The position numbers and the translations under genes were made by a program. Source: Lachnospiraceae bacterium UBA2864 (lineage in GTDB: Bacteria; Bacillota; Clostridia; Lachnospirales; Lachnospiraceae). Taken from it: a DNA stretch of 64,000 nt. The stretch spans positions 261,281 through 325,280 of the forward strand of contig DEFA01000050.1 of assembly GCA_002350525.1 (NCBI GenBank), written 5' to 3'. Positions 1 to 8,336 of this stretch are shown here, piece by piece. Numbering within the stretch: the stretch's first letter is position 1; each line of letters begins with the position of its first letter. The notes beneath the pieces were generated by a model that was not told the origin of the DNA, searched no databases, and worked only from the letters and a program-made list of their open reading frames with translations.

Positions 1-65
1 TTTTTCAACCTCAAGAATGATTATAATAGAACTTGCTCCGACAATCTAATACATGTCTTTACGGA

Positions 66-1121
66 TTATATTCCACGAGCGTGTGTTCTCGTAAGAACCA
101 TACCTTCTGTCGATGGAACAAATCCAAGATTTTTATACAGAGGCCGTCCCTCCTCTGTCGAGTCAAGACTGATCTCCGTAACACCTCGTTCCCATGCTTC
201 ATCTATCAGCATCGAAACCATTTTCTTCGCAATGCCCTGTCTCTGCCACTCCTTCATCGTGTATACATTCATGAGATGAGCTCTCTTTCCTGTCGGATGA
301 TCAAAAGTCGGCATGATGTATATATAACTCATCGTCGCACAGCCTATGACCCTTTGCCCGTCAAGAGCAAGCACAGTAGTCTGATCACCCTTTTCAAAAT
401 ACTCCCGACTGCTTTCGATAAGCTCGTCGCTGTACTCATAAGAAATGTCCAGGTCATTTACAACCTTAAGCATTTCCAGACGGCTGCTCATCAGAAGTTC
501 CATATTCTCAGATGTCGCAATCCTATACTCCGGAGCATAACTGAGCTGATCCGGTAAATGATGAAGATACATATCTATGGCATCCGTACTTTCACGTAAA
601 ACCTTCATCAGACACTTATCCGGATAAGAATGATTGTCATGATAATCTATCTCACCTTCGGATTTTATATCAAAAGCAAGCTTCTCTTCATCCGTCGAAA
701 ACTCCGCATTAACACCTTCCTTATTGCCTCTTGCGTCGAGTCTTATCCACTTATCGAGACTGCTCACATAAATCGTATTCATGGCATGAATGCAGTATCC
801 GGTATCGGGTGTATCACCGAGAGTAAGCCGCTGGTAGCTGAATCCTGCAGGGATTCCGTTTGCTCTGAGAAGTGCCGCCAGCAGATTCGCCTTTGCCCAG
901 CAGATTCCGACACCAACTCTCAGTGTATCACTCGCAGATACGGTAACTCGTCTGTCCTGTGCATCCCATGAATGTTTAATCTCATCTCTGACAAAATAAA
1001 ATGTATTCTTTATAAGTGACAATTCGTCCTTCGACTCAGCTTTTAAACGTTCAGCCAGACTTTTGACATCCGGATCGTCGTAATCCACATATTCTGTTTT
1101 TTCCAAATATTCGTTATACAT
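66..1121 (-). CDS. Transglutaminase-like / GNAT acetyltransferase fusion
   Basis: This is a two-domain protein of about 351 residues. The first ~200 residues form a transglutaminase-like (papain-fold) domain. A Cys-His-Asp triad is visible: C74 in GICWAK, H112 in YCIHAM and D129 in IRLDAR. The last ~150 residues form a GNAT N-acetyltransferase, with the acetyl-CoA loop seen as RQGIAKKM and the usual C-terminal LYKNLGF. I chose the ATG at 1121 because GAAGG lies just upstream; longer in-frame starts run deep into the preceding gene. It overlaps the upstream GNAT gene by 8 nt, so the two are probably co-translated. The substrate is unknown. The transglutaminase-like part could be a peptidase or amidase rather than a cross-linker. 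Domain calls are firm, function is not. Confidence 0.8.
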   Translation of the reverse strand: MYNEYLEKTEYVDYDDPDVKSLAERLKAESKDELSLIKNTFYFVRDEIKHSWDAQDRRVTVSASDTLRVGVGICWAKANLLAALLRANGIPAGFSYQRLTLGDTPDTGYCIHAMNTIYVSSLDKWIRLDARGNKEGVNAEFSTDEEKLAFDIKSEGEIDYHDNHSYPDKCLMKVLRESTDAIDMYLHHLPDQLSYAPEYRIATSENMELLMSSRLEMLKVVNDLDISYEYSDELIESSREYFEKGDQTTVLALDGQRVIGCATMSYIYIMPTFDHPTGKRAHLMNVYTMKEWQRQGIAKKMVSMLIDEAWERGVTEISLDSTEEGRPLYKNLGFVPSTEGMVLTRTHARGI

Positions 1122-1587
1122 GATGTATTTTCCTTCTATACACACGGCTTTCATCGCCGTAAACATCCGTCATCATTTTCCAGAAGGTATATCCGTATTT
1201 CTCATATAGTCCTATCTCACCTGTTGAAATATAAATGTATTTATGCCCTTCCTTCTCAGCAAGCTCATAGGCATATTCCAGAAGTTTTCCCATACACCTT
1301 TTTCCCCTATACTCAGGAAAAGTATACGCAAATCCGACCCACGGTGTGAGTGAAGCATCTCGGATATCATCCTGCTCAGCATATGTACAAAACGCAAGTA
1401 ACTCATCACCCTCAGTAAGCAGCAGCACCCGGGTTGATTCGCCACATAGCTCCTTCAGTTTCCGATTGCGGAGTAGTTCATACAAATACTTTCCCGCTCT
1501 CCAGTCACATTTCTCTATCTCATTAAGCCAGAGTTCCTTATTGTCACTGCTATAATAATCATATATTTTCAAATTACTGTTCTCCAT
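1114..1587 (-). CDS. GNAT family N-acetyltransferase
   Basis: A 157-residue single-domain GNAT acetyltransferase. The central strand and acetyl-CoA loop are seen in FPEYRGKRCMGKLL, a variant of the usual Q/RxxGxG/A, followed by the YEKYGYTF C-terminal motif. It would transfer acetyl from acetyl-CoA to an unidentified amine. It lies 11 nt downstream of the APH-like kinase and overlaps the transglutaminase/GNAT gene by 8 nt, so the three probably form one transcript. The ribosome binding site (GGAAAAC) is weak. Family is clear; substrate cannot be read from sequence. Confidence 0.82.
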   Translation of the reverse strand: MENSNLKIYDYYSSDNKELWLNEIEKCDWRAGKYLYELLRNRKLKELCGESTRVLLLTEGDELLAFCTYAEQDDIRDASLTPWVGFAYTFPEYRGKRCMGKLLEYAYELAEKEGHKYIYISTGEIGLYEKYGYTFWKMMTDVYGDESRVYRRKIHHV

Positions 1588-1598
1588 ATTGTTTTCCG

Positions 1599-2417
1599 TT
1601 AAAAGAGTTCATCCAGCAGTATAAAGTACTTAATTTTCTCCCAATCAGGTTCTATACCGAGTACATCGAAAAGCACATCCGGATTAAAGTCAGGATAAAC
1701 TCTGCCACCATATGTTCCGTCAAAATTATGCTTCAGGCTTCTGTAACAAAGTGCGATATCCTTCCATTTATCTCCGACACCTGTATCACCTACATCTATA
1801 AATCCGCTGATATGCCCGTCTTCTATAAATATATTCGGAAGACAGAAGTCTCCGTGAGAAAGCACCGGCTCATAATCCGGCTTATTATTCTCCAGCCATT
1901 TGAGCAAAGCCTCAGGATTCTCGAAACCATTTCCCCCATAGGTTTCGGGCTCAACATCCGATGTATCCACCAGATTATTTTCGACTCTGTATCTTGCCGC
2001 TTTCAACTCATCATCAAGACTGCCGCATTTGGGGCAATCGGAAATATCTATACTCCAAAACATTTTAAGTGCTTCTGCCAGCAAAAGCACCAGTTCCTTC
2101 GGATGTTCCAGATAATACCGGCTGCATGACATTTCTCCCGGTATCCTGCTCATAAGCAGATACTGATATTTCTCATCCTTTTCAAAAGCCAAAGCCTTTG
2201 GTGCCGGGATTTTCCCGTCAAGCCAGTTCATGACTCTGACACTCGGTTCTTCATCATATAGCCTGCTATTTAGTATCTTCAGGACGCAGTCATCAAATAT
2301 CATCACCGTTGAACCGGACTTTCCGATACCACTCGTTGTATATTCTTTTCCGGTGATCATTTTTCTGATACTATCCGGAATCAATAAGAGCTCTTTCTCT
2401 ATAGACTGTTCATTCAT
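1599..2417 (-). CDS. Aminoglycoside 3'-phosphotransferase-like kinase
   Basis: A 272-residue protein of the APH(3')/choline kinase fold. The catalytic loop is SHGDFCLPNIF with D190 as predicted base and N195 as a metal ligand. The second metal motif is FIDVGDTGVGDKWKDIA (D208), very close in wording to APH(3')-III enzymes. An ATP-binding lysine is probable at K47 (VLKIL). These enzymes use ATP or GTP to phosphorylate the 3'-hydroxyl of kanamycin-type aminoglycosides. Length and motifs fit a complete enzyme. I used the ATG at 2417, which follows GAGAGG, rather than the TTG one codon earlier. No integron or IS is seen nearby, so it looks like a chromosomal homologue. Real resistance is not proven. 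Confidence 0.8.
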   Translation of the reverse strand: MNEQSIEKELLLIPDSIRKMITGKEYTTSGIGKSGSTVMIFDDCVLKILNSRLYDEEPSVRVMNWLDGKIPAPKALAFEKDEKYQYLLMSRIPGEMSCSRYYLEHPKELVLLLAEALKMFWSIDISDCPKCGSLDDELKAARYRVENNLVDTSDVEPETYGGNGFENPEALLKWLENNKPDYEPVLSHGDFCLPNIFIEDGHISGFIDVGDTGVGDKWKDIALCYRSLKHNFDGTYGGRVYPDFNPDVLFDVLGIEPDWEKIKYFILLDELF

Positions 2418-2507
2418 CAATGTGTCCTCTCTTCGCCTGACACTTCATATGCAACATACTCATGATCGAATTCATATCCTAATTTCTCAGCAAGATGAAC
2501 TCTCTAC

Positions 2508-3602
2508 TTAATCTTTCAACAATGAATAATACATCCTGCCCTCATATTTACCATCGATAAAAAAGTAATCCCTGAGGGTACCTTCATACTCAAAGCCGCA
2601 TTTTTCAATTACTCTTTTTGATTTTATATTGGATGGTCTGACGCAGATCTGAACTTTATTAAAGCCTATCTTATCGAAGCCATAACGTATGATTGCCTTT
2701 GTGGCTTCGGTTGCATAACCTTTTCCCTGGTAAGCTCTGCCGATACAATACTCTATCTCGCCCCAGCTGCCTGCCGTATCTACAAGGAAATACGCAATCT
2801 GTCCGATGCATTCACCGGACTTCTTTTCAATCACTGCCCATCTGAATGTAAAGTCGGAGTTATATGCAGTTATATATTTCTGAATGAGACCCTGTACTTT
2901 CTCAAGTGAATCATAAACCGGCTCGCCGTAATTTTTCTGAACCTCTTCATCTCCTGCCCAGTTGCTTAGTATAGACTCCGCGTCATCCGGCTTAAACGGA
3001 CGTATCAAAAGTCTATCGGTTTCAACCTCTCTCGTACCGCAAGCATTAATCCTGATAGAAATCTCACTCTTCTTATAGGTCTTTATCATCTCGATCGTTT
3101 CTGAAACCGTAGGGCATGCCGCATATCTACCCGGCCACATACTCTCATTGTAGAATTTATACGTAGTCTCGGCATCCATATACGGATTGCTTTGTGTAGA
3201 ATTACATTCCTTTGGCACGATCATTTCAAAGCCTTTTTCAAAGCCGCTCTTTATGGTTGCGTCTATGCAGTAATCCGTCTGAAGTCCCACAGTTATTATC
3301 TTCTTAATATTCTTTGATCTGAGATATGCCTCCAGTCCTGTCGATTCATGAAAAGCACTGTTTACATTCTTATCAAATATCTTTTCGTCCTCCTTCGGAG
3401 CGACTACATCATATATCTCAAAAGCATCATCTCCCTTTGAGAAACCCGAACCCGGACCATCGTCATGTCTTACATAGATCACTTCAACTCCATTTTTACG
3501 GGAAGCATCGATCAGCTGCTTTAGATTATCTTCAAACTGCTGATAACCATACAGTCTCTCATCAGTTATTCCCTTTTGCACATCAATCACAAGTAAAACC
3601 AT
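2508..3602 (-). CDS. Isochorismatase-like hydrolase fused to GNAT acetyltransferase
   Basis: A 364-residue fusion. Residues 1-180 are a cysteine hydrolase of the isochorismatase superfamily with its Asp-Lys-Cys triad at D7 (LVIDVQ), K78 and C112 (TDYCID). Residues ~190-364 are a RimJ/RimL-type GNAT, starting ETDRLLIRPF, with an acetyl-CoA loop AYQGKGYATEA and the NIKSKRVIEKCGF motif. The start at 3602 gives the canonical N-terminus MVLLVIDVQ and follows GGAGGG. There is no stop or frameshift between the halves, so the fusion is real in this sequence. Such hydrolases act on amides or vinyl ethers. The pairing suggests that both domains act on one small amine or amide, but this is inference. 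Confidence 0.82.
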   Translation of the reverse strand: MVLLVIDVQKGITDERLYGYQQFEDNLKQLIDASRKNGVEVIYVRHDDGPGSGFSKGDDAFEIYDVVAPKEDEKIFDKNVNSAFHESTGLEAYLRSKNIKKIITVGLQTDYCIDATIKSGFEKGFEMIVPKECNSTQSNPYMDAETTYKFYNESMWPGRYAACPTVSETIEMIKTYKKSEISIRINACGTREVETDRLLIRPFKPDDAESILSNWAGDEEVQKNYGEPVYDSLEKVQGLIQKYITAYNSDFTFRWAVIEKKSGECIGQIAYFLVDTAGSWGEIEYCIGRAYQGKGYATEATKAIIRYGFDKIGFNKVQICVRPSNIKSKRVIEKCGFEYEGTLRDYFFIDGKYEGRMYYSLLKD

Positions 3603-3631
3603 AATTCTCTTAACCCTCCGCCTTCTAATAG

Positions 3632-4558
3632 TCAGAACAATCTTTCCTGCAGGTCTATCCACGATTCCTGCGGAACTTCATGTATCTTATCACCTTCCAT
3701 ATAATTTCCGATCAGGAACGGAGATGAAATGTCATGCAGTTTGTTCTGTGCAAGCACTGTTTCTGGTTCTGCATTTGCGTAACAGTACTTGCAAAGGTGC
3801 ATACAGGTATTATATGCGCCAATATCACAAGAAAGGTAACATGCACATTCTGCTCTGGCTCCCTTCTTATTCGGTGCGATCAGCCTTTTGCCGATAGCCT
3901 TTTCGTAATCACTGATCTTCATACATCCGCTGCAGTCTGCCCCATACTCCGCCAGTTCTGTGCCTTCTGCGCAGGGTTTAACGATCATACCGCATTCATC
4001 TGCAATCTTTATCATACTTTTCCCCAGCGTCAATCTGTCCTCTTTCGAGACCTCTCTTGCCTCAGGAAAGTTCTTTCTGACCTTCGGGTATAAATCTATA
4101 AAACTGATAACCACCGTCTTCGTATACCCCTTCAGACTTTCCGCTATCTGTCTGAAAGCATGTAAATGATATTCTGCCGTATATTTTTCAGAGAGAAATA
4201 TCGGATCATACCTCCAACCTACGGAATTTACTCCTACAATATCGGATAGTGTTATGAAATCCTCTATCAAGCGATGTTTATCCGGAACATTAGGCTCGAT
4301 ATCGCGTCCGTAAGGAGTCAGTGTCACAAACCAGTATTGACCGAAGTCCTTTATCAAATCCATATAAGGAAACATCGGTGCCGGATTCTTTGTACAGAAC
4401 CCAATCACGTCGACCACTGACGGATCCAGCCTGTACTTATTCACCTGGCTCGGATTGTACGGATTGCGGACACAGACAAAACCTTCTTTTATTCTGCCCG
4501 CAAACCACTCAGCGTAGAAAGCCGGTATATCTGTTCTTTGTCCCGTATTAATGATCAT
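3632..4558 (-). CDS. DUF1848 family protein
   Basis: A 308-residue member of the DUF1848 family, recognised from the N-terminal NTGQRTDIPAFYAEWF, the central FCTKNPAPM and the cysteine-rich C-terminus. The cluster includes CSGC, CACYLSCDIG and CMHLCKYCYAN, which looks like an Fe-S or zinc site. The CxxxCxxC-like run CMHLCKYC resembles a radical-SAM signature, but it sits at the C-terminal end and the usual barrel order is not evident. Function is unknown. The gene lies 29 nt upstream of the isochorismatase/GNAT fusion and may share its transcript. Confidence 0.78.
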   Translation of the reverse strand: MIINTGQRTDIPAFYAEWFAGRIKEGFVCVRNPYNPSQVNKYRLDPSVVDVIGFCTKNPAPMFPYMDLIKDFGQYWFVTLTPYGRDIEPNVPDKHRLIEDFITLSDIVGVNSVGWRYDPIFLSEKYTAEYHLHAFRQIAESLKGYTKTVVISFIDLYPKVRKNFPEAREVSKEDRLTLGKSMIKIADECGMIVKPCAEGTELAEYGADCSGCMKISDYEKAIGKRLIAPNKKGARAECACYLSCDIGAYNTCMHLCKYCYANAEPETVLAQNKLHDISSPFLIGNYMEGDKIHEVPQESWIDLQERLF

Positions 4559-4663
4559 ATCGCATATTCACCCTGTATCGATCTATCAATTATGCCTTGT
4601 TCTGCATTTCATACTCATCTTTTAAAATATGTCCCTATTTTCGAGACGCTTTCCTCATAACGA

Positions 4664-5254
4664 TTATAACAGTATATTTTCAACTGCTTTAATTACATTT
4701 TTCCTCATAACCTTGAGCTGCTTGTCACTCAGCCTTTTATGCATAAATGTATGGCAGTAGTTTTCCATTATCCCAATCGCAATGTACAGATTTTCCAAAG
4801 TATCCGGCTTCTTCCTTAAATCTTCCGGAAGCTTTTCGTACACATTTCCTATCGCAGTCTTCGTGAAATCATCATACAGCTTTCCGACATCACTGTCACT
4901 ATGTCTAAGGCTTTCGAGTTCCTCATGAAATGCGAAATATTCCGTATGGATCCTTTCAAAAGCCGTAAGTGCATGTTCAAGGTCGGTTCCAAAAAAATCC
5001 GTTTCCTCTACTCCGGCTATTTCTTTGATATTTTCAAACCCATAGATTATAGCTTCAAGAAGCAGATCCTTTTTATTCTTAAAATATCTATATGCTACTC
5101 CGGTTGAAAGCCCTGCATTTTTAGCTATCTCATCAACTGTGGTACTGTGATATCCCTTTTCGGTATAAAGCATAAGTGCAGACTTAAGGAGTTTCTCCCT
5201 TGTTTCTATTGCTCTCGGCTGAATTATATCCTTGTCCGTTCTTCTTTGTTTCAT
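4664..5254 (-). CDS. TetR/AcrR family transcriptional regulator
   Basis: A 196-residue TetR-type repressor. The N-terminal helix-turn-helix is typical: LYTEKGYHSTTVDEIAKNAG followed by STGVAYRYFKNKKDLL. The C-terminal all-helical part is the ligand and dimer domain. I chose the ATG at 5254, preceded by AGGA, over a GTG six codons upstream. It lies 51 nt downstream of the aldo/keto reductase on the same strand, suggesting a reductase-regulator operon. A perfect 17+17 bp palindrome immediately upstream of the reductase (6256-6293) is the obvious candidate operator. The ligand is unknown, perhaps an aldehyde or other reductase substrate. Confidence 0.88.
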   Translation of the reverse strand: MKQRRTDKDIIQPRAIETREKLLKSALMLYTEKGYHSTTVDEIAKNAGLSTGVAYRYFKNKKDLLLEAIIYGFENIKEIAGVEETDFFGTDLEHALTAFERIHTEYFAFHEELESLRHSDSDVGKLYDDFTKTAIGNVYEKLPEDLRKKPDTLENLYIAIGIMENYCHTFMHKRLSDKQLKVMRKNVIKAVENILL

Positions 5255-5305
5255 AACGCTATCCTGTTTCACTATCCATAGTTTAGTATCAGAGATGCAG
5301 ATATA

Positions 5306-6238
5306 TTATTTCTTAGACTTTTTCACAAAAAATCTGAATATGTCTGCTCCCAATATTTTTACGTCTGCCCTGTCGGCTGCTTCCTCGAGACGCTTAATCT
5401 CACCGCTTGTCAATTTAACTCGTGAAGCATCGGCAAGCTCCGCAACCTGCTCGGGTTTCCTGCAGCCACACATTGGCACAACTCCCTTTGAAGCACAAAA
5501 TGCCATAGCTACCTGCGGAACTTTGATATCATGACGCTCAGCAATTTTTATCATCACTTTATAGAGTCCTGTAAGCTTCCTGACCTTTTTCTTAAATACG
5601 AATTTCATCGTAGTTTTCTTCGGAATTCTCGGATCCACCAACAGACCCTCTTCGAGAACAGCCCATCCCCAGAAGGAAATGTCATTCTCCCTGCACCACT
5701 GAAGCAGCCCGTTTTTCTCCCACTCTCTGCATATGATACTGTAATGATTCTGCACTCCATAAAGGGGGATTCCGGCTTCGTCCAGTATTGCCTTCGCTTT
5801 CTTACATTCATCCAGTGTAAAGTTTGAGACACCTATGTATCTTATCTTCTCTTCCCTGTATAGTTCTATTATCTCATTCAAATGTTCTTCGATATCTGTA
5901 GGAAGATGCAGCCAGTATATATCCACACATTCTCTCTTAAAATCTTCAAGATCCTTCATGAGAGATTTTCTGACACAACCCGATTTATAACGGGTAAAAG
6001 GTGTATACTTGGCAGATATTATTATATCATCTGTTCCGAAATCACCGATCATTTTCTGTGCCTTACCAAGTCCATAATCACGAGCCAGATCATAAATCGG
6101 TATGTCCTTTTCCTGTGCCGTTTTCATAGCATCCTTTAGGACATCATCATCTACCGAACTACCTCTCATTGCCTTTTCATAAAGTGCACTTCCCCATGCA
6201 TTCGTGCCTATTACAGCCGTTGGTTTTAATATATCCAT
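5306..6238 (-). CDS. Aldo/keto reductase
   Basis: A 310-residue NAD(P)H-dependent aldo/keto reductase with a TIM barrel. The catalytic tetrad is visible: Asp-Tyr in YDLARDYGLGKAQ, Lys in IISAKYT and His in IYWLHLP. The cofactor end carries CGCRKPEQVAE, the counterpart of the usual G-x-R/K-x2-E/Q motif. Family members reduce aldehydes and ketones to alcohols. Its start follows GAAGGGAG, and the TetR-type palindrome overlaps the region just upstream of that site. The downstream TetR gene is probably its repressor. Confidence 0.86.
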   Translation of the reverse strand: MDILKPTAVIGTNAWGSALYEKAMRGSSVDDDVLKDAMKTAQEKDIPIYDLARDYGLGKAQKMIGDFGTDDIIISAKYTPFTRYKSGCVRKSLMKDLEDFKRECVDIYWLHLPTDIEEHLNEIIELYREEKIRYIGVSNFTLDECKKAKAILDEAGIPLYGVQNHYSIICREWEKNGLLQWCRENDISFWGWAVLEEGLLVDPRIPKKTTMKFVFKKKVRKLTGLYKVMIKIAERHDIKVPQVAMAFCASKGVVPMCGCRKPEQVAELADASRVKLTSGEIKRLEEAADRADVKILGADIFRFFVKKSKK

Positions 6239-6255
6239 GTTATAATCTCCCTTCG

Positions 6256-6293
6256 TTTTATAAAAAGTGAGATATCTCTCACTTTTTATAAAA
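6256..6293. promoter_or_regulatory. Perfect 17+17 bp palindromic operator upstream of reductase-TetR operon
   Basis: The left arm (6256-6272) and right arm (6277-6293) are perfect inverted repeats of 17 bp separated by TATC, with AGTGAGA/TCTCACT at the core. It ends 18 nt upstream of the reductase ATG. It is too AT-rich to be a terminator and has no U-tract bias. Length and symmetry suit a TetR dimer or pair of dimers, and a tetR gene is second in the same operon, so autoregulation is inferred. Confidence 0.65.
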
Positions 6294-6377
6294 TAACCAT
6301 TTTCGGGAGATATGTCAAGACGTCATCTTACTCTTTATCCACAAATGTCTCCTTCATCCTTATCCAAAACAGATCGA

Positions 6378-6833
6378 TCATATCTCAAATGTATTCGTGA
6401 TTTCAAATCCACAGCTCTTATATAACCGAATTGCCCTTTGATTCCAGTCAGCCACATGAAGGATTATCGGTTCAAGTGAAATATGCTCCAGTGCCCATAG
6501 AAATATTTCTCTTCCAAGTCCACGACCCTGATATTCAGGAGCAACGATAAGATCATCTATTTCATTTTCTTTCAGAGCGACACTCCCCATAAGGATTCCA
6601 TCCTTAATAAGAAGATACACCGAGTCCATTCCATTATCAAAGAAGGAATCATCCTGTATAAAATCATATGGTTTGATGTGAAGTGCCTCGCGCATTTCGT
6701 GATAGCACGCATTATACATATGTTTATATTCTTTTTGATACTCCGATGTGTATGGCACAAGAGAAAATGTTGATTTTGCCTTCACCTGGTTTACCAATCT
6801 CATCTCATGTGCGAGTTTTGATATTTCATTCAT
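6378..6833 (-). CDS. GNAT family N-acetyltransferase
   Basis: A 151-residue GNAT acetyltransferase. The acetyl-CoA loop is APEYQGRGLGREI and the C-terminal motif is NQRAIRLYKSCGFEI. The first ~25 residues precede the core and may not belong to the domain proper; AGGACAG lies upstream of the ATG used. Substrate unknown. It lies 35 nt downstream of the DinB-like gene on the same strand and may be transcribed with it. Confidence 0.82.
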   Translation of the reverse strand: MNEISKLAHEMRLVNQVKAKSTFSLVPYTSEYQKEYKHMYNACYHEMREALHIKPYDFIQDDSFFDNGMDSVYLLIKDGILMGSVALKENEIDDLIVAPEYQGRGLGREIFLWALEHISLEPIILHVADWNQRAIRLYKSCGFEITNTFEI

Positions 6834-6868
6834 TTATACTGTCCTATTCGCTGTCAAATCTCTTAATC

Positions 6869-7534
6869 TTATAGCAATCGAGGATGGATCTTATTCCTTA
6901 TCCTTAAACAAGCCTCAATATGCATGATCCAATGTCTTGAAAATGGCATCTGAATAAGTCCACGTACATCTTTATTGCACCAATAATCGATCAGCCAGAT
7001 AGCATTTTCATCTTCACTGACTGTATGGAGTGACTTAAGCTTTTCTTTTGTTTCCTCAGAAATCTTTCTTTTCGTGTCATCAAAAGAAAGCCCTTTAACT
7101 ATTTCTTCCGTACTATTCTTAACTTCTTCTATATAGTTATAGAGTTCATCCAGATCAAGCTCTTTCGAAAAATCTGCTATCTCCTGCTTCACAAGTTCAT
7201 TTCCTGTTGTAATGATAGCTGCATTTATCCTTTTCTGATAATCTTCCTTAAAGAAAACCTGATCATCTTCCGCTACCAGCGTATGGGCCACGATATCCTC
7301 AATACGGAAGATATGCCACAGTGAATATGCAATCGTTTTGCTATGATATCCATCTAAATTAATAAAAGGAATCGCATTAAAATCATCCCTGTTCAATTCG
7401 TTACGGAATGATGTTATCGTATTCCAAAGTGAATTACGCAAAGTGAAAAGTGTTCCAACACCGGCATCATAGGTGTCTCTTTTCTTTATCTGACTCTGCA
7501 TAAATTTGTTAAATTCCGACCATTCCTTATTCAT
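6869..7534 (-). CDS. DinB-like superfamily protein
   Basis: A 221-residue mostly helical protein with the look of the DinB/YfiT four-helix bundle. Histidines that could bind a metal occur in IAYSLWHIFRIEDI and near the C-terminus in FSRHWIMHIEAC, the pattern seen in DinB-like putative metal-dependent enzymes. Several family members are thiol transferases or damage-inducible proteins of unknown function, so no reaction is assigned. Its start overlaps the end of a small XRE-like remnant by 8 nt, which suggests translational coupling in the ancestor. Confidence 0.65.
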   Translation of the reverse strand: MNKEWSEFNKFMQSQIKKRDTYDAGVGTLFTLRNSLWNTITSFRNELNRDDFNAIPFINLDGYHSKTIAYSLWHIFRIEDIVAHTLVAEDDQVFFKEDYQKRINAAIITTGNELVKQEIADFSKELDLDELYNYIEEVKNSTEEIVKGLSFDDTKRKISEETKEKLKSLHTVSEDENAIWLIDYWCNKDVRGLIQMPFSRHWIMHIEACLRIRNKIHPRLL

Positions 7535-7697
7535 CTTTCCCCCTTATCATATCTATGCTCTCGTGCTCGCTGTATATTTTTTTTGCTGCTTTCCCATCCT
7601 CCAATGTACGAACAGGGATGTCCGTATGTTCTGAAAAACCTTTACGTGACATCCCTATGCTTTCTCTTAAGTCCTTTATAATCTGTGCAGTATCCAT
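7527..7697 (-). pseudogene. Truncated, frameshifted XRE-type helix-turn-helix remnant
   Basis: A 56-codon reading frame begins with a good XRE start: residues 1-33 include IIKDLRESIGMSRKGFSEHT followed by DIPVRTLED. In intact relatives the next residues are normally W-E-x-G. Here the frame reads GKAAKK, while the +1 frame continues with W-E-S-S-K-K-N-I. A single-base loss after the LED codons therefore best explains it. The rest of the domain is unlike known family members. It sits 7 nt after the GNAT gene and overlaps the DinB-like start, so it may still couple translation even if the protein is dead. Confidence 0.55.
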
Positions 7698-7704
7698 AGC
7701 TATA

Positions 7705-8160
7705 TCATCTTTCTAAGACAAATCTGGCGAGCATGACATTACCATCTCTTTCGGTCGATTCTATATGAAAACCGCATTTTTCGGTATAGAACTTTACATT
7801 TTCTTTTTTGTCTATGGGTGTCACTAAAGTGAGTTGCTTCCAATCTTCAAGAAATGTCTTCAAAAATCGAATTGCCTGAGTCCCAATTCCTTTGCCTTGA
7901 AATTCAGGAACAATGCACAAACAGGCAACCTCATATTCTCCCCTGCCCAGCTTTGTATAGGAAATACAGCCAACCGGTTTCGCATCACAAAGTATGATAT
8001 GTTTCGGGTGCCGCATAATTGACTCTTCCATCATTTCTTTTGAGTTTCCGTAACCCGGACATGTGCCATATCTTACATAATCGGAATAAAATGATGCATT
8101 ATAAATATCGATCAAAAGTCTGGCATCTTTCGGAGTTGCTTCTCTATATTCTATCTCCAT
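7705..8160 (-). CDS. GNAT family N-acetyltransferase
   Basis: A 151-residue single-domain GNAT acetyltransferase, with LCIVPEFQGKGIGTQAI as the acetyl-CoA binding strand and loop and NVKFYTEKCGF at the end. A well-spaced AAAGGAC precedes the ATG. It is the first gene of an apparent run with the XRE remnant and the DinB-like gene. Substrate cannot be predicted. It closely parallels the other small GNATs of this region, which suggests paralogous expansion. Confidence 0.85.
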   Translation of the reverse strand: MEIEYREATPKDARLLIDIYNASFYSDYVRYGTCPGYGNSKEMMEESIMRHPKHIILCDAKPVGCISYTKLGRGEYEVACLCIVPEFQGKGIGTQAIRFLKTFLEDWKQLTLVTPIDKKENVKFYTEKCGFHIESTERDGNVMLARFVLER

Positions 8161-8336
8161 GATTTGTCCTTTCGACTTTCTTACCCATTAGTCTCCAGAT
8201 TTACTTCAATATATCCATCCACTTTTTTCCTACGTAAAAGTACCACCGTCTCAACGTCGTTTTCGTTGAGCAACACCTTATCACTTGCTTTTATCACACT
8301 CGATGCAAAATCTAAACCCGGTAAGATGCAGGCTTA

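Noticed and set aside
8190..8330. A short open minus-strand frame ending VDGYIEVNLETNG between the S66 peptidase and a GNAT gene.
   Set aside because: Only a GTG without ribosome binding site could start it, and no family is recognisable. It may be a decayed gene fragment.
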